The notes under the pieces: generated by a model
Seen by the model: the letters and a program-made list of their open reading frames with translations, nothing else
Databases searched by the model: none
What the model was told of the DNA's origin: nothing
Made by a program: the position numbers and the translations under genes
Origin: Siminovitchia thermophila
Lineage (GTDB): Bacteria; Bacillota; Bacilli; Bacillales; Bacillaceae_C
Assembly (NCBI RefSeq): GCF_016909185.1
Contig: NZ_JAFBFH010000008.1
Coordinates: 88,328 to 152,327 of the forward strand
Direction: 5' to 3'
DNA: 64,000 bases
Shown here: piece by piece, positions 52,099-61,151 of the stretch
Layout: every line of letters begins with the position of its first letter
Position numbering within the stretch: position 1 is the stretch's first letter

Positions 52099-53046
52099 CT
52101 ATATGACATTAGGGCGTAACCAATCTTTTGCTTCTGCAGTTACTTTTTGCAAGACCACTTTCTTCAAGGCTTGGATAAAATCATAGGCATCATCCAAAAA
52201 AGCAGTCCTTACTAACTCTATGTTCCATTCTCGACATTGTTCCTGTAAATCGAATCCTATGTCATATAGAGCTTCCAAATTGGTTGTTACTGATAATAAA
52301 TCACATGTGACTACCGCTTTAATGCCTTGACTTGCTTTTTCTCGAATGACATCTTTTACATCAGGGCCAAGCCACAGTTCTTTCTTTTCACCAGCACTTC
52401 GGTAAGCTATTTCCCAATCCGGCACATGCAATTGCTCCGCAACCAACTTTGCCAATTCGGAAAACTGCTGTATATAGATTTCATGCGTTTTCGCAAGACC
52501 TGGTTGACTATGGGCCGTAAAAATAACAGAAGAAGCTTGAAATTCGTCTTTAGGCAACCAATCTAACGCTTCTTGAACACGCTGGGCTAAGATTCGGATA
52601 AAATCTTCCTGTTGATGCCAGTGTTCAACATCCACAATCGGCATATCACACCCAAGCATGTTCAAAGTCTTTCGGACTTGACGTTGGTAGTAACGAATGC
52701 CCATTTTTGAATACAGTGGTTTAATCGGAAAGGTGATGATTTTTTCAACCCCGTCTGCCACCATTTTTTCAACCGTTTCCCGCACAAAAGGAGGCGTATG
52801 TTTAAAAGCGACATAGGACTTTACTTGTTCCTCAAAGCAAGGCTGTAAAGCATGCTCTAAAGCCAGCGCCTGCCTTCTTGTCATACTTCCAAGCTGATTT
52901 GCTTCTCCAACATGCCTATACTTTTCTTTCACTGCTTCTATCCTTTCCTCGCTCGGCGCCTTGCCATGATGGATATGAGTATAATAATCCAGTAAATCAT
53001 CCATAGATGTTGGACCGCCATACGCAAAAATTATGATACCAATCAT
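52099..53046 (-). CDS. hemH: Divergent ferrochelatase-family protein (HemH/CpfC-like)
   Basis: 315 residues from ATG 53046 with AAGGAT nine bases upstream. IIFAYGGPTSMDDLLDYYTH at the start and the catalytic FTAHSQPG (His) plus TTNLEALYDIGFDLQ (Glu) agree with coproporphyrin ferrochelatases of Bacillus. However the usual APHFS loop is KPLYS here, and residues between them are diverged, so it may insert a metal into another tetrapyrrole or act on imported haem. It is the last gene of an operon with an Fe-siderophore/haem-type ABC uptake system, not in hemEHY. The normal hemH is expected elsewhere in the genome. Confidence 0.85.
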   Translation of the reverse strand: MIGIIIFAYGGPTSMDDLLDYYTHIHHGKAPSEERIEAVKEKYRHVGEANQLGSMTRRQALALEHALQPCFEEQVKSYVAFKHTPPFVRETVEKMVADGVEKIITFPIKPLYSKMGIRYYQRQVRKTLNMLGCDMPIVDVEHWHQQEDFIRILAQRVQEALDWLPKDEFQASSVIFTAHSQPGLAKTHEIYIQQFSELAKLVAEQLHVPDWEIAYRSAGEKKELWLGPDVKDVIREKASQGIKAVVTCDLLSVTTNLEALYDIGFDLQEQCREWNIELVRTAFLDDAYDFIQALKKVVLQKVTAEAKDWLRPNVI

Positions 53047-53068
53047 TTTATACACATCCTTGCATTGG

Positions 53069-54088
53069 TCATTGGTTTGGGTGAATCCATTCTGCCAGTT
53101 CCTCCAGTATATCTACTACATAAGCATTGGGCTGGGAAATAGATTTTGCCGGGATATTCTTTACATTGCCTGATTCAACAGCGCGCAAAGTGTTAAACCC
53201 CGGTGAATCCAACAGTTCGGAAAATTCCCCGCTTGTCGATCCCCACTCAACGAGAACGATGTAATCCGGATCTATTTCGATCATATGCTCTATCGAAGCA
53301 GGCGTTGTTTTATCCAAGTTGAGCACATCCGATGCCGGTGTGCCACCCGCCAGTTTTACGATGTCATACGCAATACTGGATGGACCCAGAATATAAGGGC
53401 CTGTATTAGAACCTACTTGTGAAAGCAGTAAAACAGAAGGCTTTTCTTTTTGATCCGCCACTTGTTTTTGAACCTTTTCCACTTTCGCCTTCATCTCCGC
53501 CACCCTTTTTTCCGCCTTTGCTTCTTCACCAACCAACTCGCCAATAAGTTGATAATTCTCCATTAAAGATTCCACCGTCATCCAACGGTCAAAAGACGCT
53601 AGTGGCACACCCGCTGATTGCAACATCTTATTCGCATCCTGTTCAGACCCATGGGTTAACGTTAAAAGCACCAAATCAGGCTCATACGACAAAACAACTT
53701 CCGGATCTAACGAGGTGGCGCCTGCAATTTTATGGGGAATCTGATCGAGTTCTTCGGTGATATGGGATAAACGATCATTTTCCGCGCTTGTTGTTATAGC
53801 TGCAATGTGCTCCGCACCAAGTAAATCCACTGCAATTTCCGCTACATTTAAAGATAGTGCCGCAACTTTTTCCGGCTTCTTTTCGATTGTGATTTCTTCT
53901 CCGTAAACATCAACCGTACGCGGGAATTCACCCCCCTGACCCTTTTCTTTATCATTCGAAAAAGACTCTTTCTCCGCATCTTTCTGTTGATTTTCCGGTT
54001 CACTGTTCGTCTTTTGTTCATTTTGCCCACATCCGCTCACAAAAAATAATACGAGCAGCGTACATCCATAAAATATGATTTTTCTCAT
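53069..54088 (-). CDS. Iron-complex/haem ABC transporter substrate-binding lipoprotein
   Basis: 339 residues. Signal with lipobox VSGC, then a Glu/Lys/Asn-rich linker (about residues 21-52) and a FecB/BtuF-like fold: FPRTVDVYGEEITIEKKPEK, VAALSLNVAEIAVDLLGAEH, SYEPDLVLL, and IDPDYIVLVEWGSTSGEF. It captures an iron compound, such as a siderophore, haem or possibly corrin, outside the membrane. Four bases separate it from the ATPase stop. The partner permease and ATPase lie upstream, the ferrochelatase gene downstream. Confidence 0.88.
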   Translation of the reverse strand: MRKIIFYGCTLLVLFFVSGCGQNEQKTNSEPENQQKDAEKESFSNDKEKGQGGEFPRTVDVYGEEITIEKKPEKVAALSLNVAEIAVDLLGAEHIAAITTSAENDRLSHITEELDQIPHKIAGATSLDPEVVLSYEPDLVLLTLTHGSEQDANKMLQSAGVPLASFDRWMTVESLMENYQLIGELVGEEAKAEKRVAEMKAKVEKVQKQVADQKEKPSVLLLSQVGSNTGPYILGPSSIAYDIVKLAGGTPASDVLNLDKTTPASIEHMIEIDPDYIVLVEWGSTSGEFSELLDSPGFNTLRAVESGNVKNIPAKSISQPNAYVVDILEELAEWIHPNQ

Positions 54089-54091
54089 CCA

Positions 54092-54913
54092 TTACCCAAC
54101 TCCATTCTTTCTTTCATTTATGATTTCCTGTTCGGGAGGCTGATATTTTAACGCTGTGACGGTCTGGGCATGAATGAGTTCATCATGGCGAATAGCAGTC
54201 TCAACATGATAACTCTCCTGTAACCTTTTCTTTGTCAATACAGCTTTAGGCTCCCCCGCGGCCTGCACTTCTCCGTTTTTTAATAAAACTAATCGATCGC
54301 AAAACCTGGCAGCCATGTTTAAATCGTGTAAAGCGGCAATAGCGATCATTCCTTCGTCAACCAATTCGCGCACCAGTTCGAGCACTTGAAGCTGCCGATG
54401 AAGATCAAGTGCCGAAGTAGGTTCATCCAATAATAAAATAGACGGGTCTTGCGCCAAAGCCTTGGCAATAAACACCATTTGCCTTTGCCCCCCGGATAAG
54501 CTTGTCACCGATTGCTCAGAGAGATGGGTAATCGCTGTTCTTTCCATCGCTTCATTCACCCGCTCATAATCGGTGAAACGGCCAAAACCAAAACGCGGGA
54601 TATGGGCATGTCTCCCCATCATTACGATGTCTCTCACACGAAAATCGAATCCAATGGTTGTATCTTGAGGCACATAACCAATCATTTTTGCCAATTGATT
54701 GGCGGAATATGAGCTGATTTTCTTGTTTTGAATGCGGATCGTACCAGACTGATAACTTAGTAATCCGCCTAAAGCTTTCAGCCAAGTCGATTTTCCAGAG
54801 CCATTTGGGCCAATCAGACCAATAAAAGTGCCCCTTGTCGCACTAAAAGAAACCGATTTTAGAATTTTCTTTTTTCCGATTTGAACCACAAGTTGATGGC
54901 ACGAGATACTCAT
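54092..54913 (-). CDS. Iron-complex ABC transporter ATPase (FecE/BtuD type)
   Basis: 273 residues from ATG 54913, preceded by AAGGGGGAG; the frame upstream belongs to the permease gene. Walker A GPNGSGKST, signature SLSGGQRQ, Walker B ILLLDEPTSALD, H-loop AALHDLNM. The start codon overlaps the permease stop (TAATG). It powers import of the iron complex. The last 40 residues extend beyond the usual end and are hydrophilic. Confidence 0.92.
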   Translation of the reverse strand: MSISCHQLVVQIGKKKILKSVSFSATRGTFIGLIGPNGSGKSTWLKALGGLLSYQSGTIRIQNKKISSYSANQLAKMIGYVPQDTTIGFDFRVRDIVMMGRHAHIPRFGFGRFTDYERVNEAMERTAITHLSEQSVTSLSGGQRQMVFIAKALAQDPSILLLDEPTSALDLHRQLQVLELVRELVDEGMIAIAALHDLNMAARFCDRLVLLKNGEVQAAGEPKAVLTKKRLQESYHVETAIRHDELIHAQTVTALKYQPPEQEIINERKNGVG

Positions 54914-56001
54914 TAGACACTCCCCCTTTTTGAACGGAGAACAAGCATTAAAAAGATCGGCGCTCCGATTAAAGCACAAACAACCCCCACTTGCAGATGA
55001 ACCCTTTCAAAAGCCATACGTGAAACAGTATCCGCCAAAACAAGAAATGCCGCTCCACCGAGCGCACTGGCAGGAAGTAAAAAGCGGTGATCGGCACCGA
55101 ATAAAAGGCGAATCACATGTGGCACAACAAGGCCGACAAAGCCAATTGTCCCACTGACAGCTACACCCGTACCGGTCATAAGGGCACTTAAGCCTAACAA
55201 AATATATCTTGTTCTTCGGACATTCACTCCGGAACTTTTTGCTTGATCATCACCGAGCAACATCATATTTAATTCCCTTGCGAAAAAACAGACACCTACT
55301 ATAGCCGCAAGAATAAATGGACTAATGAGTTGAACATGTTGCCAAGTTGGACCTTCCAATCCACCCTGTAACCAAAAGACGATGCTGCGAAGCTCTTGCT
55401 CACTGGGAGCACTGGCAACAAAAACACTAATAACAGCCGAGACGAACAGATTTAGCCCCAAACCCACCAGCAGTAATGTCGACACTGATGTTTTCCTGCT
55501 CATCTCCCAAACTGCCAACACAATCCCCATTGATATAAGCGCACCTAAAAAGGCTGCTCCGGGCAAAATCCACAAACTGTATTTTACTAAGCCAAAAAAA
55601 AGAACCATGACCGCGGCTAATGCCGCACCACTTGAAACGCCAATATAGCCCGGCTCGACTAAAGGATTTCGAAATAAACCTTGCATAATGGCTCCTGCCG
55701 TACCCAAGGCTCCTCCCACCAATGCGCCGACAATTACACGCGGTAGTCTGATGTCCATTACAACAATGGCATCCCTCTCTATGTAATCCAATCCTTGTTC
55801 GATATGGAGAGCATCCAACATAATGGCAATGGTTTGTTGAAAAGGGATAGGTACTGGACCTATTGAATTGGCCAAAATCATGGAGAATATTAAGATAAAA
55901 CCAAGAAAGCTTAAAAGAAATACATACTTTCGCCAACTTTTTTTGTAATTCACTCTCCGAGCTTGCAGACGATTTTCTGTTTCTAACTGTTTCTGAATCA
56001 A
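54913..56001 (-). CDS. Iron-complex ABC transporter permease (FecCD family)
   Basis: 362 residues using TTG 56001 behind GGGGGTGG; the longer frame to 56034 places the start inside the leader dyad. About ten membrane segments; family blocks are IRLPRVIVGALVGGALGTAG, NPLVEPGYIGVSSGAALAAV, LLGDDQAKSSGVNVRR and VSGTIGFVGLVVPHVIRLL with the EAA-like loop that docks the ATPase. It is the first gene of the four-gene operon permease-ATPase-binding protein-ferrochelatase. Confidence 0.9.
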   Translation of the reverse strand: MIQKQLETENRLQARRVNYKKSWRKYVFLLSFLGFILIFSMILANSIGPVPIPFQQTIAIMLDALHIEQGLDYIERDAIVVMDIRLPRVIVGALVGGALGTAGAIMQGLFRNPLVEPGYIGVSSGAALAAVMVLFFGLVKYSLWILPGAAFLGALISMGIVLAVWEMSRKTSVSTLLLVGLGLNLFVSAVISVFVASAPSEQELRSIVFWLQGGLEGPTWQHVQLISPFILAAIVGVCFFARELNMMLLGDDQAKSSGVNVRRTRYILLGLSALMTGTGVAVSGTIGFVGLVVPHVIRLLFGADHRFLLPASALGGAAFLVLADTVSRMAFERVHLQVGVVCALIGAPIFLMLVLRSKRGSV

Positions 56002-56025
56002 TAGGCCACCCCCTAACTTGGTTAA

Positions 56026-56061
56026 GGGAATCAAATTTTACTGTAGTTAATTTTGTTTCCC
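56026..56061 (-). promoter_or_regulatory. Leader dyad of the iron-uptake operon
   Basis: GGGAATCAAATTT and AATTTTGTTTCCC form imperfect inverted arms of 13 bases between the promoter and the first gene. It does not match the Fur box. It may be a binding site for another metal or haem sensor, or an RNA hairpin that controls the start. Confidence 0.45.
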
Positions 56062-56070
56062 TAATACAAG

Positions 56071-56099
56071 AATTTATTTTAATCTCTCCATTTTGTCAA
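56071..56099 (-). promoter_or_regulatory. Promoter of the iron-uptake operon
   Basis: Minus strand TTGACA (56099-56094), 17-base spacer, TAAATT (56076-56071). Confidence 0.55.
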
Positions 56100-56254
56100 T
56101 GATTCCGTATTTTATTACATTTATTTAAATATTTTTTCATTTAAAACTACATTCGATCCATCTGCCCCGAAGCGCCATACGTTCCAGAATACCCGACATG
56201 CCCCTACCTGCCCAAAGTAAAAATGCCATCCACAACAGTTGGCATAGCTATATG

Positions 56255-56371
56255 GAGCTATCCGAAAAGTAATATTGAGCTTGAAAAGCAAAAAAATAAA
56301 ACCTAAGAATGCTGTAAAAACAACATTCTCGGGTTTTAAGTTTTAACGCCTTTACCCTTTTAGACAACCCC
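56255..56371. repeat. Repeat B, copy 2 (about 117 bp, MITE-like)
   Basis: Begins GAGCTATCCGAAAAGTAATA and ends CCCTTTTAGACAACCCC, with the central hairpin AACCTAAGAATG…CATTCTCGGGTT. It aligns with 42291-42420 in the same orientation, with a small deletion near the right end. It lies between the iron operon and the DUF4317 gene and can act as the latter's terminator. Confidence 0.75.
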
Positions 56372-56395
56372 TTGATTGTTCAATATCTATTCTCT

Positions 56396-57577
56396 CTAGC
56401 GACTCAAAGATGTCTCTGGAATCAATTTAAAACCTTCAATCATTGTATCCTCTTCCACTTCAATCAACAGACAGCGCTTGCCGTTTAAATGAACCTGTCT
56501 AACATACTTTAAGTCTTTTGGACTGATAGAAATATTCGCCACCTTTGTATTAATTTTGATAGATTTAGACGTATAACTCGGAACAATATTACTTGCTTTC
56601 AGCTCGTACTTCTCGTCATCGACGACTTTTTGAAAAGCCATTTCCACTAGATCCGTATCGACATTTTCCACTCCACTCACCTTTAGCACCCGTTCCACAT
56701 CTTTATAATCCAATGTTGGAGGAACCTCTTCCTCCGCCCCTTCCTCTTCATCCATCATCCGGTTGATTTCTTCGTATACGTTGGACAGCGTATGGGTATC
56801 CACCTCGTCTCCAACCACTTCTTTTACGACAAACTCAAAAACGGCTTTATCATCCTCTGCAGTCATAATATCTTCACCATTTAACACATTTTCGATAAAG
56901 TGATAATCAGGTTGGTTTGCTTTGCCCGCCGAGTATAACACGCGATTGACATCAGCCGAATTGTCTGTGAAACAAGGAAACAAAAATCCCGCTTTCGGAG
57001 ATGCCATATTGATAATGGAGTCAACTACGACGTTCGACTTAAATTCCTTCTCAATATAATCAAACACCAACGTTCTTTTCGGCTGCTCCGTCTGATTCAT
57101 GCTACAGAGAATAAAAGGGTGCATATAAACCTCGTCCCGGCCACTTACTTCCGCTTCCTCATGACTTCTTTTCGTCGGTTTAAAATACTCTCCCCGAATG
57201 AAGGTGACTACCATATCCTTTTCGTACTGGACATCCTTGAACGTCTTTTCAACGATTCGCAACATCTGCTCCTTCCATTCATCTACATCGTCCGCTTGCA
57301 GACCTTCATGAAGAATAAACCGTGTGTGATCTTCTGCATGCTCCAGAAACTTCACTTCAAATAATTTCACATCCAATTTTCCGGTCAGCACCTTCTTGAA
57401 ATTGTTCATGAACAACTCCTGCTGCTCCCGTTCCAGCATGGAAAACGGCTGGCTCTCTTGATGGTAAATATCGCTGCTTTCTTTTCTGATGTAGACATTA
57501 AAAATATCTTTGACTTTTAATAAATCATTATCAAGCTTGAATTGTTTACGAATGTTGGCTATATCATTTTTGTTCAT
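56396..57577 (-). CDS. DUF4317 family protein
   Basis: 393 residues from ATG 57577 with AAGGAG 12 bases upstream; the frame opens further to 57622 without a site. MNKNDIANIRKQFKLDNDLL followed by FNVYIRKESSDIYHQESQPF is the usual start of the DUF4317 family, widespread in Firmicutes. A C-terminal nucleoid-associated-like domain ends with QVHLNGKRCLLIEVEEDTMI. There is an acidic Glu-rich insertion (DEEEGAEEEVPP). No catalytic motif is clear; function unknown. It is a single gene. Confidence 0.75.
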   Translation of the reverse strand: MNKNDIANIRKQFKLDNDLLKVKDIFNVYIRKESSDIYHQESQPFSMLEREQQELFMNNFKKVLTGKLDVKLFEVKFLEHAEDHTRFILHEGLQADDVDEWKEQMLRIVEKTFKDVQYEKDMVVTFIRGEYFKPTKRSHEEAEVSGRDEVYMHPFILCSMNQTEQPKRTLVFDYIEKEFKSNVVVDSIINMASPKAGFLFPCFTDNSADVNRVLYSAGKANQPDYHFIENVLNGEDIMTAEDDKAVFEFVVKEVVGDEVDTHTLSNVYEEINRMMDEEEGAEEEVPPTLDYKDVERVLKVSGVENVDTDLVEMAFQKVVDDEKYELKASNIVPSYTSKSIKINTKVANISISPKDLKYVRQVHLNGKRCLLIEVEEDTMIEGFKLIPETSLSR

Positions 57578-58127
57578 ATGAAAGTGCAACTCCTTACTGT
57601 TTGGTCTGTGAAGGGAAAGCAAATTTTTCCCGGGTGAATTTCCATTTCTTTAAAAAAGCAAGTCCAATTTGGCGTTTATACGCTCTGAACCGCTCCCCAT
57701 CAGGCAAGATGAATTATACTTTTTGTATCCGTCTACCTCATTGGAAGCATATCACTCTTTGAACACTCCCTTATTATAACAACATAGCCGGACAGATTGT
57801 TTAAAGACATATAAGTGCCACCTCTTACATACTGACAGTTTCGTTAAAGGAATCCGCCCCTGCATGCACCCTCAAACATGCCTCTCGTTGATTGGAGCTA
57901 AGCAATCTTCACCAAAAATTCGCCAACCGTGAAGGAAGATTCCGGCCCCCATCGCTTTTTGCCGCTCCCAAATCGGCTTATATTGAAACCCGCAGAAAAG
58001 GTATACGTATAAATAAGTTGGGCCGACCTTTGCGGTTGGTATTGTTACAACACTTTCCCTAAAAAAAAAAAGAGTTTTCCAGGCTCAAACCCGCGTTTCA
58101 AAAGCATTTTCCCTCATGATAAAAACA
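57578..58127. other. Intergenic region, possible gene remnant
   Basis: About 550 bases. A minus-strand open piece at about 57905-57985 (GFNISRFGSGKKRWGPESSF then TVGEFLVKIA and a stop) looks coding but has no start, and I cannot name it. Confidence 0.35.
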
Positions 58128-58156
58128 TTGCCTGGAAGCAACATTTTTTGTATAAT
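58128..58156 (+). promoter_or_regulatory. Promoter of the MerR-yugP-CorC genes
   Basis: TTGCCT (58128-58133), 17-base spacer, TATAAT (58151-58156). The start of transcription would be near 58163. Confidence 0.6.
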
Positions 58157-58195
58157 TTGTCTTGTAACCATAACGTTTTGGTTAGGAGGGGTTTA

Positions 58196-58597
58196 GTTGG
58201 GACAGAAAAATTAAGAATCGGTGAATTAGCTGATAAAACTAATGTTACCAAGAGGACTATCGATTATTATACGAATCTTGGTTTGTTGAAAGCGGAACGT
58301 TCCGCTTCAAATTACCGTTACTATGACCCGTCTTCCATTGAAAGAATTGAATTTATTGAAAAACGAAAACAAGATGGAATGTCACTAGATGACATTAAGA
58401 AAGAAATCATTGCAAAATATTCAGAAGAAGTTGACGTATTAGAACTGCGACTGAAAATAAAAGGGTTGGAAAAGGAAGTTTCTGAAATTCTGGCTCAATT
58501 AGAGAAAACCGACAAAAAGAAATATGACGATATTAAGAAAAAAATCTCTCATGAAAGTTTGTCATTGATACAAACATTACTTTTATTGCTTAGTTAA
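58196..58597 (+). CDS. MerR-family regulator with a damaged or unusual start
   Basis: About 133 residues in frame: GTEKLRIGELADKTNVTKRT, IDYYTNLGLLKAERSASNYR (the winged helix), then RIEFIEKRKQDGMSLDDIKK and a long coiled coil, with no C-terminal ligand motif. An excellent AGGAGGGG site at 58184-58191 is followed by TTG five bases later (58197-58199), but that TTG is one base out of frame: TTG-GG-ACA where one more G would give TTG GGG ACA. The only in-frame canonical starts (58148 and 58178) lie before the ribosome site, the first overlapping the -10 box. So a base may be missing, or a non-standard start is used. Confidence 0.8.
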   Translation, partial: VGTEKLRIGELADKTNVTKRTIDYYTNLGLLKAERSASNYRYYDPSSIERIEFIEKRKQDGMSLDDIKKEIIAKYSEEVDVLELRLKIKGLEKEVSEILAQLEKTDKKKYDDIKKKISHESLSLIQTLLLLLS

Positions 58598-58618
58598 ATC
58601 TTTGGGGGTGATACTTCC

Positions 58619-59305
58619 ATGTTTTTTCATCCAATGGACATTTTCATTTTCTTGGCATTAGGGATTTCCATTTGGGCACAATTTAAGGTAAAAGGAAATT
58701 TTAATAAGTGGTCAGAGGTGAAAACCCGGACGGGTTTATCTGGTGCGGAGGTCGCTCGGCAAATTCTGGACAGCAACGGGCTGCACAACGTTCCGATCGA
58801 GGTCGTGCCCGGCATGCTTTCCGATCATTACGACCCCATTAAACGTGTCGTTCGTTTATCGGAACCAGTTTATTATGGACGTTCTATCGCATCTGTATCC
58901 GTCGCAGCCCACGAAGTGGGTCATGCCATTCAACATCAACAATCATATACAGCTCTTGTCCTGCGGCACCGGATTTTTCCTATGGCGAATTTTGCTTCTG
59001 GCGTTGCTCCCTTTTTATTTATTGGGGGATTTCTTTTACAACAATTATCTTTAATCGGTATTGGCATTGTCTTCTTCTCGGCAGCAGTGGCTTTTCAATT
59101 AATTACACTCCCAGTGGAATTTGATGCAAGTAAACGCGCCAAAAACTTAATGCTTTCTGAAGGTATATTGTTTAATGATGAAGAACACGGTGTAAAGAAA
59201 GTACTAAATGCAGCCGCATTGACATACGTCGCGGGAGCACTGATGGCTGTATTTGAACTATTGAAATTTGTCATGATCTTTCTTCAAGGAAATGCTGAAG
59301 AATAG
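58619..59305 (+). CDS. yugP: Membrane zinc metallopeptidase (YugP family)
   Basis: 228 residues; GGGGGTGAT before the ATG. One helix at the N-terminus, the zinc motif AAHEVGHAIQHQ (HExxH) with the third ligand in FDASKRA region (EFDASKRAK), and two further helices in the middle plus one at the end. NGLHNVPIEVVPGMLSDHYD before the zinc site is typical of YugP-type neutral zinc peptidases. Probably cleaves membrane or outer-surface proteins. It follows the MerR gene by 21 bases and precedes a CorC-type gene, so the three form an operon. Confidence 0.9.
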   Translation: MFFHPMDIFIFLALGISIWAQFKVKGNFNKWSEVKTRTGLSGAEVARQILDSNGLHNVPIEVVPGMLSDHYDPIKRVVRLSEPVYYGRSIASVSVAAHEVGHAIQHQQSYTALVLRHRIFPMANFASGVAPFLFIGGFLLQQLSLIGIGIVFFSAAVAFQLITLPVEFDASKRAKNLMLSEGILFNDEEHGVKKVLNAAALTYVAGALMAVFELLKFVMIFLQGNAEE

Positions 59306-59354
59306 AACGATCTTTTATTGGGAGGTGTAAGTCTTACTTTCGTAAGGCTGTTCA

Positions 59355-60650
59355 TTGACAACCATAAACTTAATTTTAATTGCTGTATTAATTGCTTTAA
59401 CCGCATTTTTCGTGGCGACGGAATTTGCCATTGTAAAAGTCCGTACATCAAGAATAGATCAATTAATTGCTGAAGGAAAAAAAGGCGCTCTTGCTGCAAA
59501 AAGGGTTGTCACACATCTGGATGAATATTTATCCGCATGTCAATTGGGGATTACCATGACTGCTTTAGGATTAGGATGGCTGGGAGAACCGACCGTCGAA
59601 AAATTATTGCATCCTGTATTCGAGCATTTTGAATTAAATGAATCACTGACAAGTATTTTGTCATTCGCCATCGCTTTTTCCCTCGTAACGTTTTTACATG
59701 TAGTGGTGGGGGAACTGGCTCCAAAAACAGTCGCGATTCAGAAAGCTGAGGCGGTAACCCTTGCTTTCGCCGTACCCATTATTTGGTTCTATAAATTAAT
59801 GTACCCTTTCATATGGTCGCTAAATGGGTCGGCCCGCTTGCTTATTGGACTATTTGGCATAAAACCTGCTTCAGAGCATGAAGTAGCCCACTCGGAAGAG
59901 GAACTGCGCATACTGCTGTCTGAAAGTTATAAGAGTGGGGAAATCAACAAGAATGAACTCAAATATATGAATAATATCTTTGAATTCGATGAACGAATCG
60001 CAAAAGAAATTATGGTCCCGCGAACAGAGATTGCGGCCATCTCGATTGACGATAGCTATGAAGAAATTTTGAATACGATTAAAGTGAAAAATTTTACACG
60101 CTATCCGGTCGTTGACGGTGATAAAGACCATATTAAAGGCTTTATCAATGTGAAAGAATTTTTAGCGGCCAACCTTCTGGCCCAACAAACAGATAAAGAG
60201 TTTCAAATTGAAGATTTCATCAATCCCGTCATTCGAGTCATTGAGACGATCCCCATACATGATTTACTAGTAAAAATGCAGAAAGAACGGATCCATATTG
60301 CGATCCTGATGGATGAATATGGGGGTACGTCTGGATTAGTTACCGTCGAAGACATACTTGAAGAAATTGTCGGAGAAATACGAGATGAATTTGATGAAAA
60401 CGAAGTACCCGAAATCCGCAAATTAAGTGAAAATCACTTTATTTTAGATTCAAAATTACTAATTGAAGACGTAAATCATTTACTGGGAACAAACTTAGAG
60501 CACGAAGAAGTGGACACAATCGGCGGTTGGTTCCTGACCCAAAGCATCGATGCAGACCTCGATTCAGAAATAGAGCATGAGGGCTATACATTTAAAGTAC
60601 AAAACAAAGATGGGCATCAAATTCATTATTTAGAAGTTAAAAAAGCGTAG
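59355..60650 (+). CDS. CNNM/CorC (HlyC/YhdP-MpfA type) membrane transporter-like protein
   Basis: 431 residues from TTG 59355 (AAGG seven bases upstream). DUF21/CNNM membrane domain with four helices and the motif [39 protein letters not shown] and [15 protein letters not shown]. Then two CBS domains ([40 protein letters not shown]) and a CorC_HlyC domain. Relatives such as MpfA of B. subtilis export magnesium. A stronger ribosome-like sequence GGGAGGTG (59321) is 30 bases further up, separated from the start by a small hairpin CTTAC-TTTC-GTAAG. Confidence 0.9.
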   Translation: MTTINLILIAVLIALTAFFVATEFAIVKVRTSRIDQLIAEGKKGALAAKRVVTHLDEYLSACQLGITMTALGLGWLGEPTVEKLLHPVFEHFELNESLTSILSFAIAFSLVTFLHVVVGELAPKTVAIQKAEAVTLAFAVPIIWFYKLMYPFIWSLNGSARLLIGLFGIKPASEHEVAHSEEELRILLSESYKSGEINKNELKYMNNIFEFDERIAKEIMVPRTEIAAISIDDSYEEILNTIKVKNFTRYPVVDGDKDHIKGFINVKEFLAANLLAQQTDKEFQIEDFINPVIRVIETIPIHDLLVKMQKERIHIAILMDEYGGTSGLVTVEDILEEIVGEIRDEFDENEVPEIRKLSENHFILDSKLLIEDVNHLLGTNLEHEEVDTIGGWFLTQSIDADLDSEIEHEGYTFKVQNKDGHQIHYLEVKKA

Positions 60651-60691
60651 TGTAAGATGTTATTGTTGAGAAAGGGATAGGGAATGTACAT

Positions 60692-60745
60692 GAAACTGTG
60701 AAGTAAGATTCGTAATCACTCTTACTTCACAGTTTCGCTTTTGAT
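60692..60745 (+). terminator. Terminator of the MerR-yugP-CorC operon
   Basis: GAAACTGTGAAGTAAGA pairs with TCTTACTTCACAGTTTC, 17 bp perfect, then GCTTTTGATTTT. Confidence 0.9.
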
Positions 60746-61151
60746 TTTATTGACTAAATGATAAAATGGCAAAAAGGAATTCCGCCGGATCCCTTGAAGC
60801 CTGATGATGAAAAACTGGAGGCCTTGGGGTTTCACTTATCTGATGTATACATATCTGAATAAGGATCAAAGACCATACGTACGCCTGCCCTCTCCCATAA
60901 CGCCTCCACCTATTAATGCAAAAGGCTTAAACAGAGCAATACAAGAAGCATAGTGTTCGTACATGGTTCCCCCTCCAAGTTCGCTGTTACCCGCTGTTAT
61001 GAAATATATTAATGATCTTTAATAGAACCTGATCATACCCTTGTTTAAACACCGTTTTTGGTTGCCCTTACATAAGGGCGCCAAGTAAAGACCAAAGCTG
61101 GGCAACTAAAAGAAGTCCCACACTTATTATTGGAATAAAAATGATCCCTAT
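60746..61151. other. Intergenic region with possible gene fragment
   Basis: About 400 bases. A short plus-strand frame near 60760-60862 (MIKWQKGIPPDPLKPDDEKL then EALGFHLSDVYISE) resembles the end of a real protein but lacks a ribosome site. Otherwise nothing supported. Confidence 0.3.

Noticed and set aside
59331..59344. Hairpin CTTAC-TTTC-GTAAG before the CorC-type gene as a magnesium riboswitch
   Set aside because: Far too small for an M-box; at most it brings the GGGAGGTG site nearer to the start codon.
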